This document shows, piece after piece, positions 1 through 8,891 of a stretch of DNA of 64,000 nucleotides (within the stretch, counting starts at the first letter, position 1; every line of letters starts with the position of its first letter). The DNA comes from Blastococcus aurantiacus (lineage in GTDB: Bacteria > Actinomycetota > Actinomycetes > Mycobacteriales > Geodermatophilaceae): NCBI RefSeq assembly GCF_900102425.1, contig NZ_FNBT01000005.1, forward strand, positions 62,001 to 126,000, in the 5' to 3' direction. Made by a program: the position numbers and the translations under genes. Below the pieces are notes generated by a model, which saw only the letters and a list, made by a program, of their open reading frames with translations, did not search any database and was not told the DNA's origin.

Positions 1-449
1 GCCGCTGGGCGGAGCAGCTGGCACCCGGCGGGGTACTGGCCGTGCAGGTCCCCGGCAACTTCCGGGCGCCGACCCACGCCCTGCTGGCCGAGCTGTGCCG
101 GTCCCCGGCCTGGGCGGAGCGGCTGGGCGACCTGGCGCCCTCGCCGTCGGCCGTCCTCGAGCCGGCCGGCTACCTCGAGGTGCTCACCGGCGCCGGTCTG
201 TCCGCCGACGTCTGGGAGACCACCTACCTGCACGTGCTCTCCGGGGAGGACCCGGTGTTGGGGTGGGTGCGCAGCACCGCGCTGCGGCCGGTGCTCGCCC
301 GACTGGACGAGGCGGCCGCGGCGGCGTTCACCGGGCAGTACGCCGCCGCGCTGCGCACGGCCTACCCGCGGCGCCCCGACGGCAGCACCGTGCTCCCCTT
401 CCGACGGGTGTTCGCCGTCGGCTCCCGCGCGGGCCTCAACCGGGCGTGA
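1..449 (+). CDS. tam: trans-aconitate 2-methyltransferase, C-terminal part (5' truncated by window)
   Basis: The reading frame is already open at the window edge (from base 3) and ends at 449, so about 148 C-terminal residues are present and the true start lies outside. The remnant begins in the RWAEQLAPGGVLAVQVPGN segment, the post-SAM-domain strand typical of Tam. It continues through FRAPTHALLAEL and a C-terminal helical region ending LPFRRVFAVGSRAG. Members transfer a methyl group from SAM to trans-aconitate in the cytoplasm. The stop overlaps the convergent methyltransferase gene by 14 bases. The family call is good from these C-terminal signatures, but the SAM-binding motif itself is not visible. 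Confidence 0.85.
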   Translation, partial: RWAEQLAPGGVLAVQVPGNFRAPTHALLAELCRSPAWAERLGDLAPSPSAVLEPAGYLEVLTGAGLSADVWETTYLHVLSGEDPVLGWVRSTALRPVLARLDEAAAAAFTGQYAAALRTAYPRRPDGSTVLPFRRVFAVGSRAGLNRA

Positions 450-1200
450 GGCGGTAGGCCGTCGTCCGGTAGGGCAGGTCGAGGACGTCGCGGCCCCGGG
501 TGTCCGGATGGTCCGCGAGGAGGGCGCGGACCCCGTCGAGGAAGGCCCCGCGGGTGACCTCGTCCATGACCGCCACGTAGCTGCGCGTGGCGACACCCCC
601 CACCACGTCCTCCGGGGACACCCGCTGGGCGATGCCCGACTCCACGACCGCCACGTCGGCGCGCAGAGCCGCGGCGAACGCGTCGACGACCGCCGCGTCC
701 GCCGGATGGCCGCGCTCCTCACCGGCCAGGACCTCACCGAGTGCCGCCACCCACGGGACGCTCTCGTCGCGGCCGTTCCAGACCAGACCCAGCACCCCGC
801 CGGGACGCAGCACGCGGCGGAACTCGCGGGCGGCCGGTAGGACGTCGAACCAGTGGGCGGCCTGTCCGGCGACGACGGCGTCGACCGCGGCATCGGCGAG
901 CGGCACCGACTCCGCGGTGCCGGCCAGGGCAGGCACCCCGGGCCGCCGGGCCGTCAGCTGGGCGAGCATCTCCGGGGAGGGGTCGACCGCGACGACTTCG
1001 TGGCCGGCAGCGAGCACCACCTCGGTGAGGAGTCCGGTGCCCGCCCCGACGTCCAGCACCTGCCGCGGTCCTCCTCCCCGGCCGAGGAGGTGGGCCACGG
1101 CGTCGGACGGGTAGCTCGGGCGTTGGGCCGCGTAGCCGGCCGCGACCGACCCGAACGAACGCCCCGGCGACCGCGCGCCGCCGTCGTCCGGGCCGGCCAC
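436..1200 (-). CDS. class I SAM-dependent methyltransferase (Methyltransf_11 type)
   Basis: This is a 254-residue protein with motif I VLDVGAGTGLL near residues 48-58, an acidic post-motif AVDPSPEM, and the motif III region RVLRPGGVLGLVWN. That is a Rossmann-type SAM methyltransferase fold. The N-terminal FGSVAAGYAAQRPSYP resembles small-molecule methyltransferases of the UbiE/biotin-synthesis-like group. The substrate cannot be told from sequence. The GTG start lies 3 bases after the topA stop on the same strand, so it is probably co-transcribed with topA. Its 3' end runs 14 bases into the convergent tam gene. Confidence 0.85.
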   Translation of the reverse strand: MAGPDDGGARSPGRSFGSVAAGYAAQRPSYPSDAVAHLLGRGGGPRQVLDVGAGTGLLTEVVLAAGHEVVAVDPSPEMLAQLTARRPGVPALAGTAESVPLADAAVDAVVAGQAAHWFDVLPAAREFRRVLRPGGVLGLVWNGRDESVPWVAALGEVLAGEERGHPADAAVVDAFAAALRADVAVVESGIAQRVSPEDVVGGVATRSYVAVMDEVTRGAFLDGVRALLADHPDTRGRDVLDLPYRTTAYRLTPG

Positions 1201-1203
1201 GGG

Positions 1204-4044
1204 TCAGACCGTGGCGACCGGGTCGGCGGCCTTCTTGGCAGCCGTCTTCTTGGCGGTGGCCTTCTTCGCCGGAGCCTTCTTGGCCGTCGTCTTCTTCGCG
1301 GCCTTCTTCTTCTTGGCCGGACCGGCGGCGCGACGGTCGGCGAGCAGCTCGGCGGCACGCTCGATGGTGATCGTCTCGACGTCGTCGCCCTTGCGCAGGC
1401 TGGCGTTGGTCTCGCCGTCGGTCACGTAGGGCCCGAACCGGCCCTCGCGGACCGTGATCACGCCCTCGGTGACCGGGTCCGGGCCGAGCTCCTTGAGCGG
1501 CGCCTTGGCCGCTGCGCGCCCCCGCTGCTTGGGCTGGGCGAAGATCGCCAGTGCCTCGTCGAGGGTGATCGTGAACAGCTTCTCCTCGCCCTCCACGGAG
1601 CGGGAGTCGGTGCCCTTCTTGATGTAGGGCCCGTAGCGGCCGTTGAGCGCCTGGATCTCCTCGCCGTCGGGCGCGGTGCCCACGGTGCGGGGCAGGGTCA
1701 GCAGCTTGAGCGCGTCATCGATGGTCACCGTCTCCACCGACATGGACGAGAGCAGGCTCGCCGTCCGCGGGGCCTCCTTGCTGCCCTCGGGGACGACGGT
1801 GGTGACGTAGGGGCCGTAGCGGCCGGCCTTGACGACGACGGGCAGCCCGGACTCCGGGTCGGTGCCGAGCTCCCGGTCGCCCGACGGCGCCGCGAGCAGC
1901 TCGCGCACCTTCTCCTCGGTGAGCTCGTCGGGCGCCAGGTCCTCGGGGATGCTGACCCGGGCGCCGTCCTCGCCGGCCTGGAGGTAGGGGCCGTAACGGC
2001 CCACGCGGGCCACGACCGGCTTGCCCTCGGGGCTGGTCGCGCGCAGCGGGATGGAGTTCACCCCGCGGGCGTCGATCTCCTCGAGCCGCTGGCCGATGAC
2101 CGACTTGAGGCCGCCGGACTCGGCGATGGCGCCGGCGTGCCGGCCCTCGCCGCCGAAGTAGAACTCGGTCAGCCAGTCGACGCGGCCCAGGGTGCCGCCG
2201 GCGATCTCGTCGAGCTCGCTCTCCAGCGACGCGGTGAAGTCGTAGTCGACGAGCTGCGCGAAGTGCTGCTCCAGCAGGTTGGTCACGGCGAACGCGATGA
2301 ACGAGGGCACCAGCGCGTTGCCCTTCTTCCACACGTACCCGCGGTCCTGAATCGTCTGCATGATCGAGGCGAAGGTGGAGGGCCGGCCGATGCCCAGCTC
2401 CTCGAGCCGGGCCACGAGGCTGGGCTCGGTGTACCGGGACGGCGGCTGCGTCGTGTGGCCCTTGGGCTCGAGCTCGCGGGTGTCGAGCTGCTGCCCCCGC
2501 TCCAGGCGGGGCAGCCGGCGCTCGGCGTCGTCGCTGCCGTGGTCGTCCTCGCCCGAGTTCTGGGCGCCCTCGTCGCGGGACTCCACGTAGGCCCGGAGGA
2601 AGCCGGGGAAGGTGATCGTACGGCCGCTGGCGGTGAACTCGACCGCTTCGTCGGTGGCGCTGCGGCCGGCCAGCCGGATGCTCACGGTCTGCCCGACGGC
2701 GTCGGACATCTGCGAGGCGACCGTGCGCTGCCAGACCAGCTCGTAGAGCCGGAACTCGTCGCGCCCCAGTTCGGCGGCGAGCTGCCCCGGGGTGCGGAAG
2801 CTGTCGCCGGCGGGGCGGATCGCCTCGTGCGCCTCCTGCGCGCCCTTGGACTTCTTGCTGTAGCGGCGGGCCTCGGCGGGGACGTAGGCGTCGCCGTAGA
2901 GCTCGCGGGCCTGCTGCCGGGCGGCGTTGATGGCCTCCTCGGACAGGTTCGTCGAGTCGGTACGCATGTAGGTGATGTGACCGTTCTCGTACAGCCGCTG
3001 GGCCACCCGCATCGTCTGCGCGGACGACCAGCCGAGCTTGCGGCCGGCCTCCATCTGCAGCGTCGAGGTGGTGAACGGGGCGTACGGGCGGCGTCGGTAG
3101 GGCTTCTCGTCGACCCGGGTGACCGCAACCTGGCGGCCCTCGAGGCGTGCGGCCAGGCCACGGGCGCCGGCCTCGTCGAGGTGCACGACCTCGCCGGTGG
3201 TGCGGCCGGTGGCGGCGTCGAAGTCCCGCCCGGTGGCGACCCGGCTGTCGTCGACGCTGACCAGCTTCGCCCGCACGGTGGTGGGCTCGCCCTCGTCGGC
3301 GCCGGCGGCCTTGCCCGGGACGGCGAAGGTGCCCTCCAGCGACCAGTAGTCGGCGGCGTGGAACGCCATCCGCTCGCGCTCGCGCTCGACCACGATGCGG
3401 GTGGCCACCGACTGCACTCGGCCGGCGGAGAGCTTGGGCAGCACCTTCTTCCACAGCACGGGGCTGACCTCGTAGCCGTACAGGCGGTCGAGGATGCGGC
3501 GGGTCTCCTGCGCGTCGACCAGGTCGGTGTCCAGCTCGCGCGGGTTGGCGACGGCGCGGGCGATCGCCTCGGGGGTGATCTCGTGGAAGACCATCCGGCG
3601 GACCGGGACCCGCGGCTTGAGGGTGTCGATCAGGTGCCAGGCGATGGCCTCGCCCTCGCGGTCCTCGTCTGTCGCCAGGTAGATCTCGCTGGCGTTCTTG
3701 ACGAGCTGCTTGAGCCGGCTGACCTGCTGCTTGCGGTCCGGGCTGACCACGTAGAGCGGCTCGAAGGAGTTGTCGACGTCGACACCGAGCCGGGCCCAGG
3801 AGGAGCCCTTGTGCTCGGCCGGGACGTCGGCGGCGTTGCGCGGCAGGTCGCGGATGTGCCCGACGCTGGCCTCGACGACGTAGCCGCTGCCGAGGTACCC
3901 GGCGATCTTGGTGGCCTTGGTCGGCGACTCCACGATGACCAGCGGCTTGCCGCCGGCTGCGGCCGAGCTGCGCCGAGGGGGCGTGGTGCTCCCGGCGTCG
4001 GGCTCGGTGCTCTCGCTCCCGGTGTGCGTGGTCTTCGTGGGCAC
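1204..4044 (-). CDS. topA: DNA topoisomerase I (type IA)
   Basis: This 946-residue enzyme relaxes negative supercoils. The Toprim domain carries the catalytic Glu in VIVESPTK (about residue 39) and the metal-binding Asp pair in ATDEDREGE (about 126/128). The nucleophilic Tyr lies in ITYMRTDSTN (about 359). Four C-terminal topoisomerase repeats each carry an R[YF]GPY signature. The last 35 residues are a Lys/Ala-rich tail of AKK and TAKK repeats, as in actinobacterial TopA, where such tails aid processivity. The frame is open to 4173, but I chose GTG 4044 because AGGAG sits 4 bases upstream and the longer N-terminus is Arg/Pro-rich and unlike the family. Synteny matches Rv3646c. Confidence 0.97.
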   Translation of the reverse strand: MPTKTTHTGSESTEPDAGSTTPPRRSSAAAGGKPLVIVESPTKATKIAGYLGSGYVVEASVGHIRDLPRNAADVPAEHKGSSWARLGVDVDNSFEPLYVVSPDRKQQVSRLKQLVKNASEIYLATDEDREGEAIAWHLIDTLKPRVPVRRMVFHEITPEAIARAVANPRELDTDLVDAQETRRILDRLYGYEVSPVLWKKVLPKLSAGRVQSVATRIVVERERERMAFHAADYWSLEGTFAVPGKAAGADEGEPTTVRAKLVSVDDSRVATGRDFDAATGRTTGEVVHLDEAGARGLAARLEGRQVAVTRVDEKPYRRRPYAPFTTSTLQMEAGRKLGWSSAQTMRVAQRLYENGHITYMRTDSTNLSEEAINAARQQARELYGDAYVPAEARRYSKKSKGAQEAHEAIRPAGDSFRTPGQLAAELGRDEFRLYELVWQRTVASQMSDAVGQTVSIRLAGRSATDEAVEFTASGRTITFPGFLRAYVESRDEGAQNSGEDDHGSDDAERRLPRLERGQQLDTRELEPKGHTTQPPSRYTEPSLVARLEELGIGRPSTFASIMQTIQDRGYVWKKGNALVPSFIAFAVTNLLEQHFAQLVDYDFTASLESELDEIAGGTLGRVDWLTEFYFGGEGRHAGAIAESGGLKSVIGQRLEEIDARGVNSIPLRATSPEGKPVVARVGRYGPYLQAGEDGARVSIPEDLAPDELTEEKVRELLAAPSGDRELGTDPESGLPVVVKAGRYGPYVTTVVPEGSKEAPRTASLLSSMSVETVTIDDALKLLTLPRTVGTAPDGEEIQALNGRYGPYIKKGTDSRSVEGEEKLFTITLDEALAIFAQPKQRGRAAAKAPLKELGPDPVTEGVITVREGRFGPYVTDGETNASLRKGDDVETITIERAAELLADRRAAGPAKKKKAAKKTTAKKAPAKKATAKKTAAKKAADPVATV

Positions 4045-4282
4045 GGTGCTCCTGTCGGTGGTGCGTGGTCGTGCTGGCGCGGCGTGCGTGGACGGTTCTC
4101 GACGTCGCACCCGGGGGCCGGCGCCGGGCGACGCTGTGGCGATGAGCCCCCTCGGCGGGCCACGGTAGGCCACGCGGGCGACCGGAGCCCCCGGACGACC
4201 TCCCGTGGCGTGCCGTCCTCCTTACCGAACGTGCATGCTGCGCTGCTGTTCCCAGGCCGGGAAGAGGCCTCCCGCGATGGGG

Positions 4283-5797
4283 TCAGCCGGCGCGGCGCCC
4301 CACCACCACCTCCCCCATCGCGGCCAGCGTCGGCCGGTCCCGGTCGAAGTAGCCCGAGTGCCCCGTGCCGGGATCGGTGGGCAGGCCGGTGGAGCCGAAC
4401 CTGCCGGCCCAGGTCTCCGTGCCGAACCAGCCGCTCCACGAGATCGGGTCGGCCGCCGACGCCGCGTCGTACACCTCGGGCGCCTCCAAGGCCGCAGCGT
4501 CGTCCTCCATGCCGGGACTGCCGAGCAGGACGACCGCGTCGGCGGCCAGCCGGCCCGGCCGGTCGGCCGCCTCGTCCAGGACCACCGTCCCGTAGCTGTG
4601 CCCGACGACGGTCGTCCGCGGCAGCGCTGTTCCGGCCGTGCTGCGCGCCCCCGCGAGTCCGGCCAGGGCGGCGTCCAGGAGGGCCCCGCCCCTGACGGCC
4701 GCGCCGCGGGTGAGGACGGCGGGGACGGTGTGCGGCGCCCGGTAGCCCAGCCAGGCCATCGCGGCCACCGCCGCCGCAGAGTCCGCGTGCCGCGCAGCGG
4801 TGGCGAGGTCCCGCGCATCACCGGCCACGCCCGCGAGGTCGTCCTCCGGGGAGGTGTAGATGCCGGGGACGACGAGCGCGACCGCCTCCGCGGAGTCGAG
4901 GTCGCCGAAGGCCACCGCCACGCGATCCGCGTCCAGGTCCAGCAGGTGCAGCTGCGCGACGCGGCCGGCGTCCTCCTCGGCGGCCAGCACCTCGGCCACG
5001 ACCCGCGCGGTGGCGCGGTGGTCCTCGTCGGCCCGCGGGTCCGCGAGCACCTGCCGGAGCGCGTGCCGGTTCGCGCGGTCCCTCGCCCACGCGGGCACAC
5101 CGTCCGACGATCCGACGATCCGCGGCTGTGACTCGACGAGGGTCAGCTGGGCGGCGATCGGCAGTGCCGCCCACCAGTGGGCCGTCGCCGCCGGGTCCCC
5201 GCCGGCCGGCGGCCGGCGAACGGGGTCGACACCGGCGAGGGCGTCCAGCCACGCCGCCGGACCGGTCGCCGCCGCGGGCACCAGCACCTCCCCGGCCCGG
5301 CCGGCCGCCGCCTCGACCGCGGTCACGGCGGACAGCGCCTCCCGCGCCGTGGCGACCGCAGGGGGCACCGAGCCCGGACCGAGCACCAGCCGGTCGACCG
5401 AGGCCGCGAGCGTGTCCTCCGCGGCGAGGGCGGCGTCCAGGGGCATCGGCAGCTCCCGAGCCAGGGCCAGGGCAGTGGCCGCCCGCTCGGCGGCGGTGGC
5501 CGCCTCGCGCGCCAGCCGGGCGCACTCCTCGCGCGAGGCCGCGAACCCGAGGTCCAGGGCGGCCGCCGCAGACGACAGCCGCACGAGCAGTTCGCCGGCC
5601 TGCGCCGCGGCCGGCCCCGACCAGCACCCGTCCTGCTCCAGTTCACGGACGACGGCGTCCAGCCGGCTCCGCCATGCCGGGAAGCCCTCGTCCAGCGCCG
5701 TCAGAGCGTGCAGCCCGGCGCGCAGCGAGACGACGTCCCAGCCGGCCACGGTCTGCAGCCGGAGCACCGGGTCCGGGTACGCGACCGGGGCGCTCAC
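4283..5797 (-). CDS. DUF1023 alpha/beta-hydrolase family protein
   Basis: The protein has 504 residues. The C-terminal half has the alpha/beta-hydrolase nucleophile elbow VVGHSYGTVV and the following VVLLGSPGM typical of DUF1023 (TAP-like) proteins. The final HSGYFD segment is a candidate source of the catalytic His. The N-terminal half is an Ala-rich helical region resembling the coiled coils that precede DUF1023 domains in actinobacteria. The GTG start at 5797 is favoured over the frame-open start at 6262, because the longer form would overlap the WXG100-like gene in another frame. It lies 22 bases downstream of that gene, so the two are likely one operon. Substrate and secretion route are unknown. 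Confidence 0.8.
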   Translation of the reverse strand: MSAPVAYPDPVLRLQTVAGWDVVSLRAGLHALTALDEGFPAWRSRLDAVVRELEQDGCWSGPAAAQAGELLVRLSSAAAALDLGFAASREECARLAREAATAAERAATALALARELPMPLDAALAAEDTLAASVDRLVLGPGSVPPAVATAREALSAVTAVEAAAGRAGEVLVPAAATGPAAWLDALAGVDPVRRPPAGGDPAATAHWWAALPIAAQLTLVESQPRIVGSSDGVPAWARDRANRHALRQVLADPRADEDHRATARVVAEVLAAEEDAGRVAQLHLLDLDADRVAVAFGDLDSAEAVALVVPGIYTSPEDDLAGVAGDARDLATAARHADSAAAVAAMAWLGYRAPHTVPAVLTRGAAVRGGALLDAALAGLAGARSTAGTALPRTTVVGHSYGTVVLDEAADRPGRLAADAVVLLGSPGMEDDAAALEAPEVYDAASAADPISWSGWFGTETWAGRFGSTGLPTDPGTGHSGYFDRDRPTLAAMGEVVVGRRAG

Positions 5798-5819
5798 GGC
5801 GTTCCCCCTGCCGACCGGC

Positions 5820-6143
5820 TCAGCACGACGGGTCCCCGCCCGGGAGGACCGGCGCCCCGAAGCGCTCCGCCAGCTCCTCGTCCGCGTCCCGGTAGGCGAC
5901 CGCGGCAGCGCGCACCGTGCCGGCCACCGCTGCGGTGCCCTCCGCGAGCGCGCCGGCCAGGTCCGCCCAGGCGGTGGCCACGGCGCCCGTGACGGTGCCC
6001 TCCCGGCCGGCCAGCGCGGCGTCCAGGACGCCGGCGGCGGACCTGCAGCGCTCGCCGTCGGTCGCCAGCGCGGACGCCAGCCGGGCCAGCTCGTCGGCGA
6101 GCGCGGCCAGCGCGTCGGGCTGGACGGTGATCCTCGGGGCCAC
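5820..6143 (-). CDS. WXG100-like small helical protein
   Basis: This 107-residue Ala-rich protein is predicted to form two helices, the size and shape of ESX/WXG100 type VII secretion targets. The turn reads ATAWADLAGAL, so the usual W-x-G is W-x-D here. The start is GTG with AGGAGG 6 bases upstream. It sits directly before the DUF1023 hydrolase gene, a pairing common in actinobacteria where a WXG100 partner precedes a hydrolase or toxin-like effector. No EccC, EccD or other type VII machinery gene lies in the window. The family assignment is by size, composition and neighbour, so it is moderate. Confidence 0.6.
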   Translation of the reverse strand: MAPRITVQPDALAALADELARLASALATDGERCRSAAGVLDAALAGREGTVTGAVATAWADLAGALAEGTAAVAGTVRAAAVAYRDADEELAERFGAPVLPGGDPSC

Positions 6144-6259
6144 GGGCTGCCTCCTGGTCGGTCGTCGCCCGTCCGGGGTGGACGGGAGGCGGCGACGCTA
6201 GGCAGGCCGGACGACGGCGGGCGCGCGGACGTCCACAGCGCAGGCGGGCGTCCACAACG

Positions 6260-6310
6260 CACACCGCGACCCTCCCGCCGGAGCGTTTCCGGCAGGAGGG
6301 TCGCGGTGTG
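6260..6310 (-). terminator. strong hairpin downstream of hppA
   Basis: A 16-base arm (6260-6275, CACACCGCGACCCTCC) pairs perfectly with 6295-6310. After a one-base mismatch a further 6-bp stem closes a GCGTT loop. It begins 7 bases past the hppA stop and separates that gene from the WXG100-like gene's upstream region. No T-run follows on the minus strand, as is usual for GC-rich actinobacterial terminators. Confidence 0.8.
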
Positions 6311-6316
6311 GGCGGA

Positions 6317-8593
6317 TCAGGGAGCGGTGCTGGTGAGCGACCCCGCGCCCGGCTCGGCGGTTACCTCGCCGACCACGACGGAGCGCCTCTTGGACACCAC
6401 GACGGCACCCACGATGATCAGCGTCGCAGCCAGCGCGATGGCGATCCGGACCGCGTCGTTGGCGTCCTCGCCCACCGAGAGGCTGACGACGGCCGGGGCG
6501 ATGATCAGCGCGACGAGGTTCATCACCTTGATCAGCGGGTTGATGGCGGGGCCGGCGGTGTCCTTGAACGGGTCCCCGACGGTGTCACCGATGACCGTGG
6601 CGGCATGGGCCTCGCTGCCCTTGCCGCCGTAGGCACCGTCCTCGACCATCTTCTTCGCGTTGTCCCAGGCGCCGCCGGAGTTCGAGAGGAAGACCGCCAT
6701 CAGCGTGCCCGCGGCGATGGCACCGACGAGGTAGGCGGCCAGCGGGCCGAAGCCGAGCCCGAAGCCCACCGCGACCGGCGCCAGGACGGCGAGCAGGCCG
6801 GGGGTGGCCAACTCGCGCAGCGAGTCCTTGGTGCAGATGTCGACGACGGCTGCGTAGTTCGGCCGCTCCTCGTAGGTCATGATCCCGGGCCGGGTGCGGA
6901 ACTGCTCCCGGACCTCGAAGACCACGCGCCCGGCGGCCCGCGAGACGGCGCTGATGGCCAGGCCGGAGAAGAAGAAGACCACCGCGGCGCCGATGATCGC
7001 CCCCACGACGTTGTTGGGGTTCACCAGGCTGAACGCCTCCTGCAGCGTCTGGCCCGCGGTGTCCCCCGCGTCCTCGAGGGCGACCTCGAGCTGGGAGTTG
7101 TAGGAGCCGAAGAGCGCCGTGGCCGCCAGCACCGCGGTCGCGATCGCGATGCCCTTGGTGATGGCCTTGGTCGTGTTGCCGACCGCGTCGAGGTCGGTGA
7201 GGACACGGGCGCCCTCTTCGTCGATGTCGCCGGACATCTCGGCGATGCCCTGCGCGTTGTCGCTGACCGGGCCGAAGGTGTCCATCGCGACGATGACACC
7301 GGCGGTGGTGAGCAGGCCGCAGCCGGCGAGGGCGACGGCGTAGAGCGCCGCACCGCCGCCGATGAGGAAGGCCCCGTAGACGGCACCACCGATGAGGATC
7401 GCGGCGTAGACCGCGGACTCCAGGCCGAGCGAGATGCCGGACAGGATGACGGTCGCCGGGCCGGTCAGGGAGCTGCGGCCGATGTCCTTGACCGGCTTGC
7501 GGCTGGTCTCGGTGAAGTAGCCGGTCAACTGCTGGATTGCTGCGGCGAGCACGACGCCGACGAGGACGGACACGAAGCCGAGGACCTGGGGGCTGACCTC
7601 CATGTCGACGCCGTCGGAGATGCTCGGCAGGTAGGTGAAGGACGCCGCCGCGACGAGGACGAGCGAGACCGCGGCAGAGGTGAAGAAGCCCCGGTTGATC
7701 GGCGCCATGCCGCTGGCGTCGGTCTTCGCGGGCCGGGTGGCGAGCACCCCGACCATCGAGGCGATGACGCCGATGGCCGCGACGATGAGGGGGAACACCA
7801 TGCCGACCGGGCCGAAGAAGACCTGCCCGAGGATGAGGGCCGCGACGAGGGTGACCGCGTAGGACTCGAAGAGGTCCGCAGCCATGCCCGCGCAGTCACC
7901 GACGTTGTCGCCCACGTTGTCGGCGATGGTCGCGGCGTTGCGCGGATCGTCCTCCGGGATACCCGCCTCGACCTTGCCGACGAGGTCGGCGCCGACGTCG
8001 GCCGCCTTGGTGAAGATGCCGCCACCGACACGCATGAACATGGCCAGCAGCGCCCCGCCGAACCCGAAGCCCTCCAGCACGATGGGCGCGGTCTCGTCGA
8101 AGAGGAGCAGCACGAGCGCGGCTCCGAAGAGGCCGAGACCGATGGTGATCATCCCGACCACGCCGCCGGTGCGGTAGGCGGTGCGGAAGGACGGCAGGTA
8201 GCCGCCGGCGTTGGCGGCCGCCGCGACCCGGAGGTTCGCCCGGGTGGCCAGCGTCATCCCGATGAAGCCGACGGCGGCGGAGAAGCTCGCGCCCACGAGG
8301 AAGAAGACCGCGCGACCGACACGTGTCCCCCAGCCGCCGTCCGCCACGGGCAGGACCAGCAGGAGCAGGAAGACGATGACGGCGAAGATGCCGAGCGTCC
8401 GGAACTGCCTGCGCAGGAAGGCCGCCGCACCCTCCTGGATCGCCTGCGCGATCTCGCGCATCTTCATCGTGCCCTGGTCGGCGGCCATGACGGCCTTGAC
8501 CAGGTACGCGGCGAAGCCCAGGGCGGCCAGCGAGATGACGAGGATGACGGCGACGATCGCCGTATCCCCGCCGGACAGCGATTCGTCGGGCAT
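6317..8593 (-). CDS. hppA: K+-independent proton-translocating pyrophosphatase
   Basis: This 758-residue integral membrane protein (about 16 helices) couples hydrolysis of PPi to proton export or acidification. The substrate site DVGADLVGKVE lies at about residues 199-209. The acidic loop NVGDNVGDCAGMAAD and the C-terminal acidic motif around DNAKKMVEDG are also present. The diagnostic motif reads GNTTKA, with Lys at about 476, which marks the K+-independent subclass (Ala at this place marks K+-dependent pumps). The ATG start has GGGAGGAC upstream. It stands alone with a strong terminator behind it. Confidence 0.97.
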   Translation of the reverse strand: MPDESLSGGDTAIVAVILVISLAALGFAAYLVKAVMAADQGTMKMREIAQAIQEGAAAFLRRQFRTLGIFAVIVFLLLLVLPVADGGWGTRVGRAVFFLVGASFSAAVGFIGMTLATRANLRVAAAANAGGYLPSFRTAYRTGGVVGMITIGLGLFGAALVLLLFDETAPIVLEGFGFGGALLAMFMRVGGGIFTKAADVGADLVGKVEAGIPEDDPRNAATIADNVGDNVGDCAGMAADLFESYAVTLVAALILGQVFFGPVGMVFPLIVAAIGVIASMVGVLATRPAKTDASGMAPINRGFFTSAAVSLVLVAAASFTYLPSISDGVDMEVSPQVLGFVSVLVGVVLAAAIQQLTGYFTETSRKPVKDIGRSSLTGPATVILSGISLGLESAVYAAILIGGAVYGAFLIGGGAALYAVALAGCGLLTTAGVIVAMDTFGPVSDNAQGIAEMSGDIDEEGARVLTDLDAVGNTTKAITKGIAIATAVLAATALFGSYNSQLEVALEDAGDTAGQTLQEAFSLVNPNNVVGAIIGAAVVFFFSGLAISAVSRAAGRVVFEVREQFRTRPGIMTYEERPNYAAVVDICTKDSLRELATPGLLAVLAPVAVGFGLGFGPLAAYLVGAIAAGTLMAVFLSNSGGAWDNAKKMVEDGAYGGKGSEAHAATVIGDTVGDPFKDTAGPAINPLIKVMNLVALIIAPAVVSLSVGEDANDAVRIAIALAATLIIVGAVVVSKRRSVVVGEVTAEPGAGSLTSTAP

Positions 8594-8891
8594 GTGGGTC
8601 CTCCCAGCGTCGACTGCCGCCCGGGGGGCGCCGGTGCTCCCCGGGTGCGGCGGAGGTGCCGATGCGGTGCGGACGGAGGCGCACCGTAACGGCCGGAAGT
8701 GTAAGGGAGATCACACGATGTGCATCCCCCCTGAACACTGCGTTCTTTCCGGGCCCCACCAGCCCTGATGACCGCCCGCACCGGGTTGCCGCCAGGTGTG
8801 ACAGTGGAGGTGCGGGGAGTGAGGTGCTCCGCCGCGCAGGACGCAGCCAGCAGCGGGGTGACGGCCCGGCGGACACCAGCGAGGAGGCCCG
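8594..8891. other. intergenic region between divergent hppA and the helicase gene
   Basis: These 298 bases separate two divergent genes and must carry both promoters. I see Shine-Dalgarno sequences on each side (GGGAGGAC for hppA, GAGGAGG before GTG 8892). I see no convincing -35/-10 pair, no gene and no riboswitch-like fold. The stretch around 8690-8760 is less GC-rich than its surroundings. Confidence 0.5.

Noticed and set aside
1210-1320. Repeat array near the topA 3' end
   Set aside because: It is the coding sequence of the Lys/Ala tail; period and codons fit AKK repeats, not a CRISPR or satellite.
853-4695. 1280-codon plus-strand ORF opposite topA
   Set aside because: It is the antisense of topA with Arg/Gly/Ala/His-rich composition and no motif; the very high GC leaves few stops in antisense frames.
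6308-8689. 793-codon plus-strand ORF opposite hppA
   Set aside because: Low-complexity Asp/Arg/His/Gly sequence mirroring the pump's codons; no domain.
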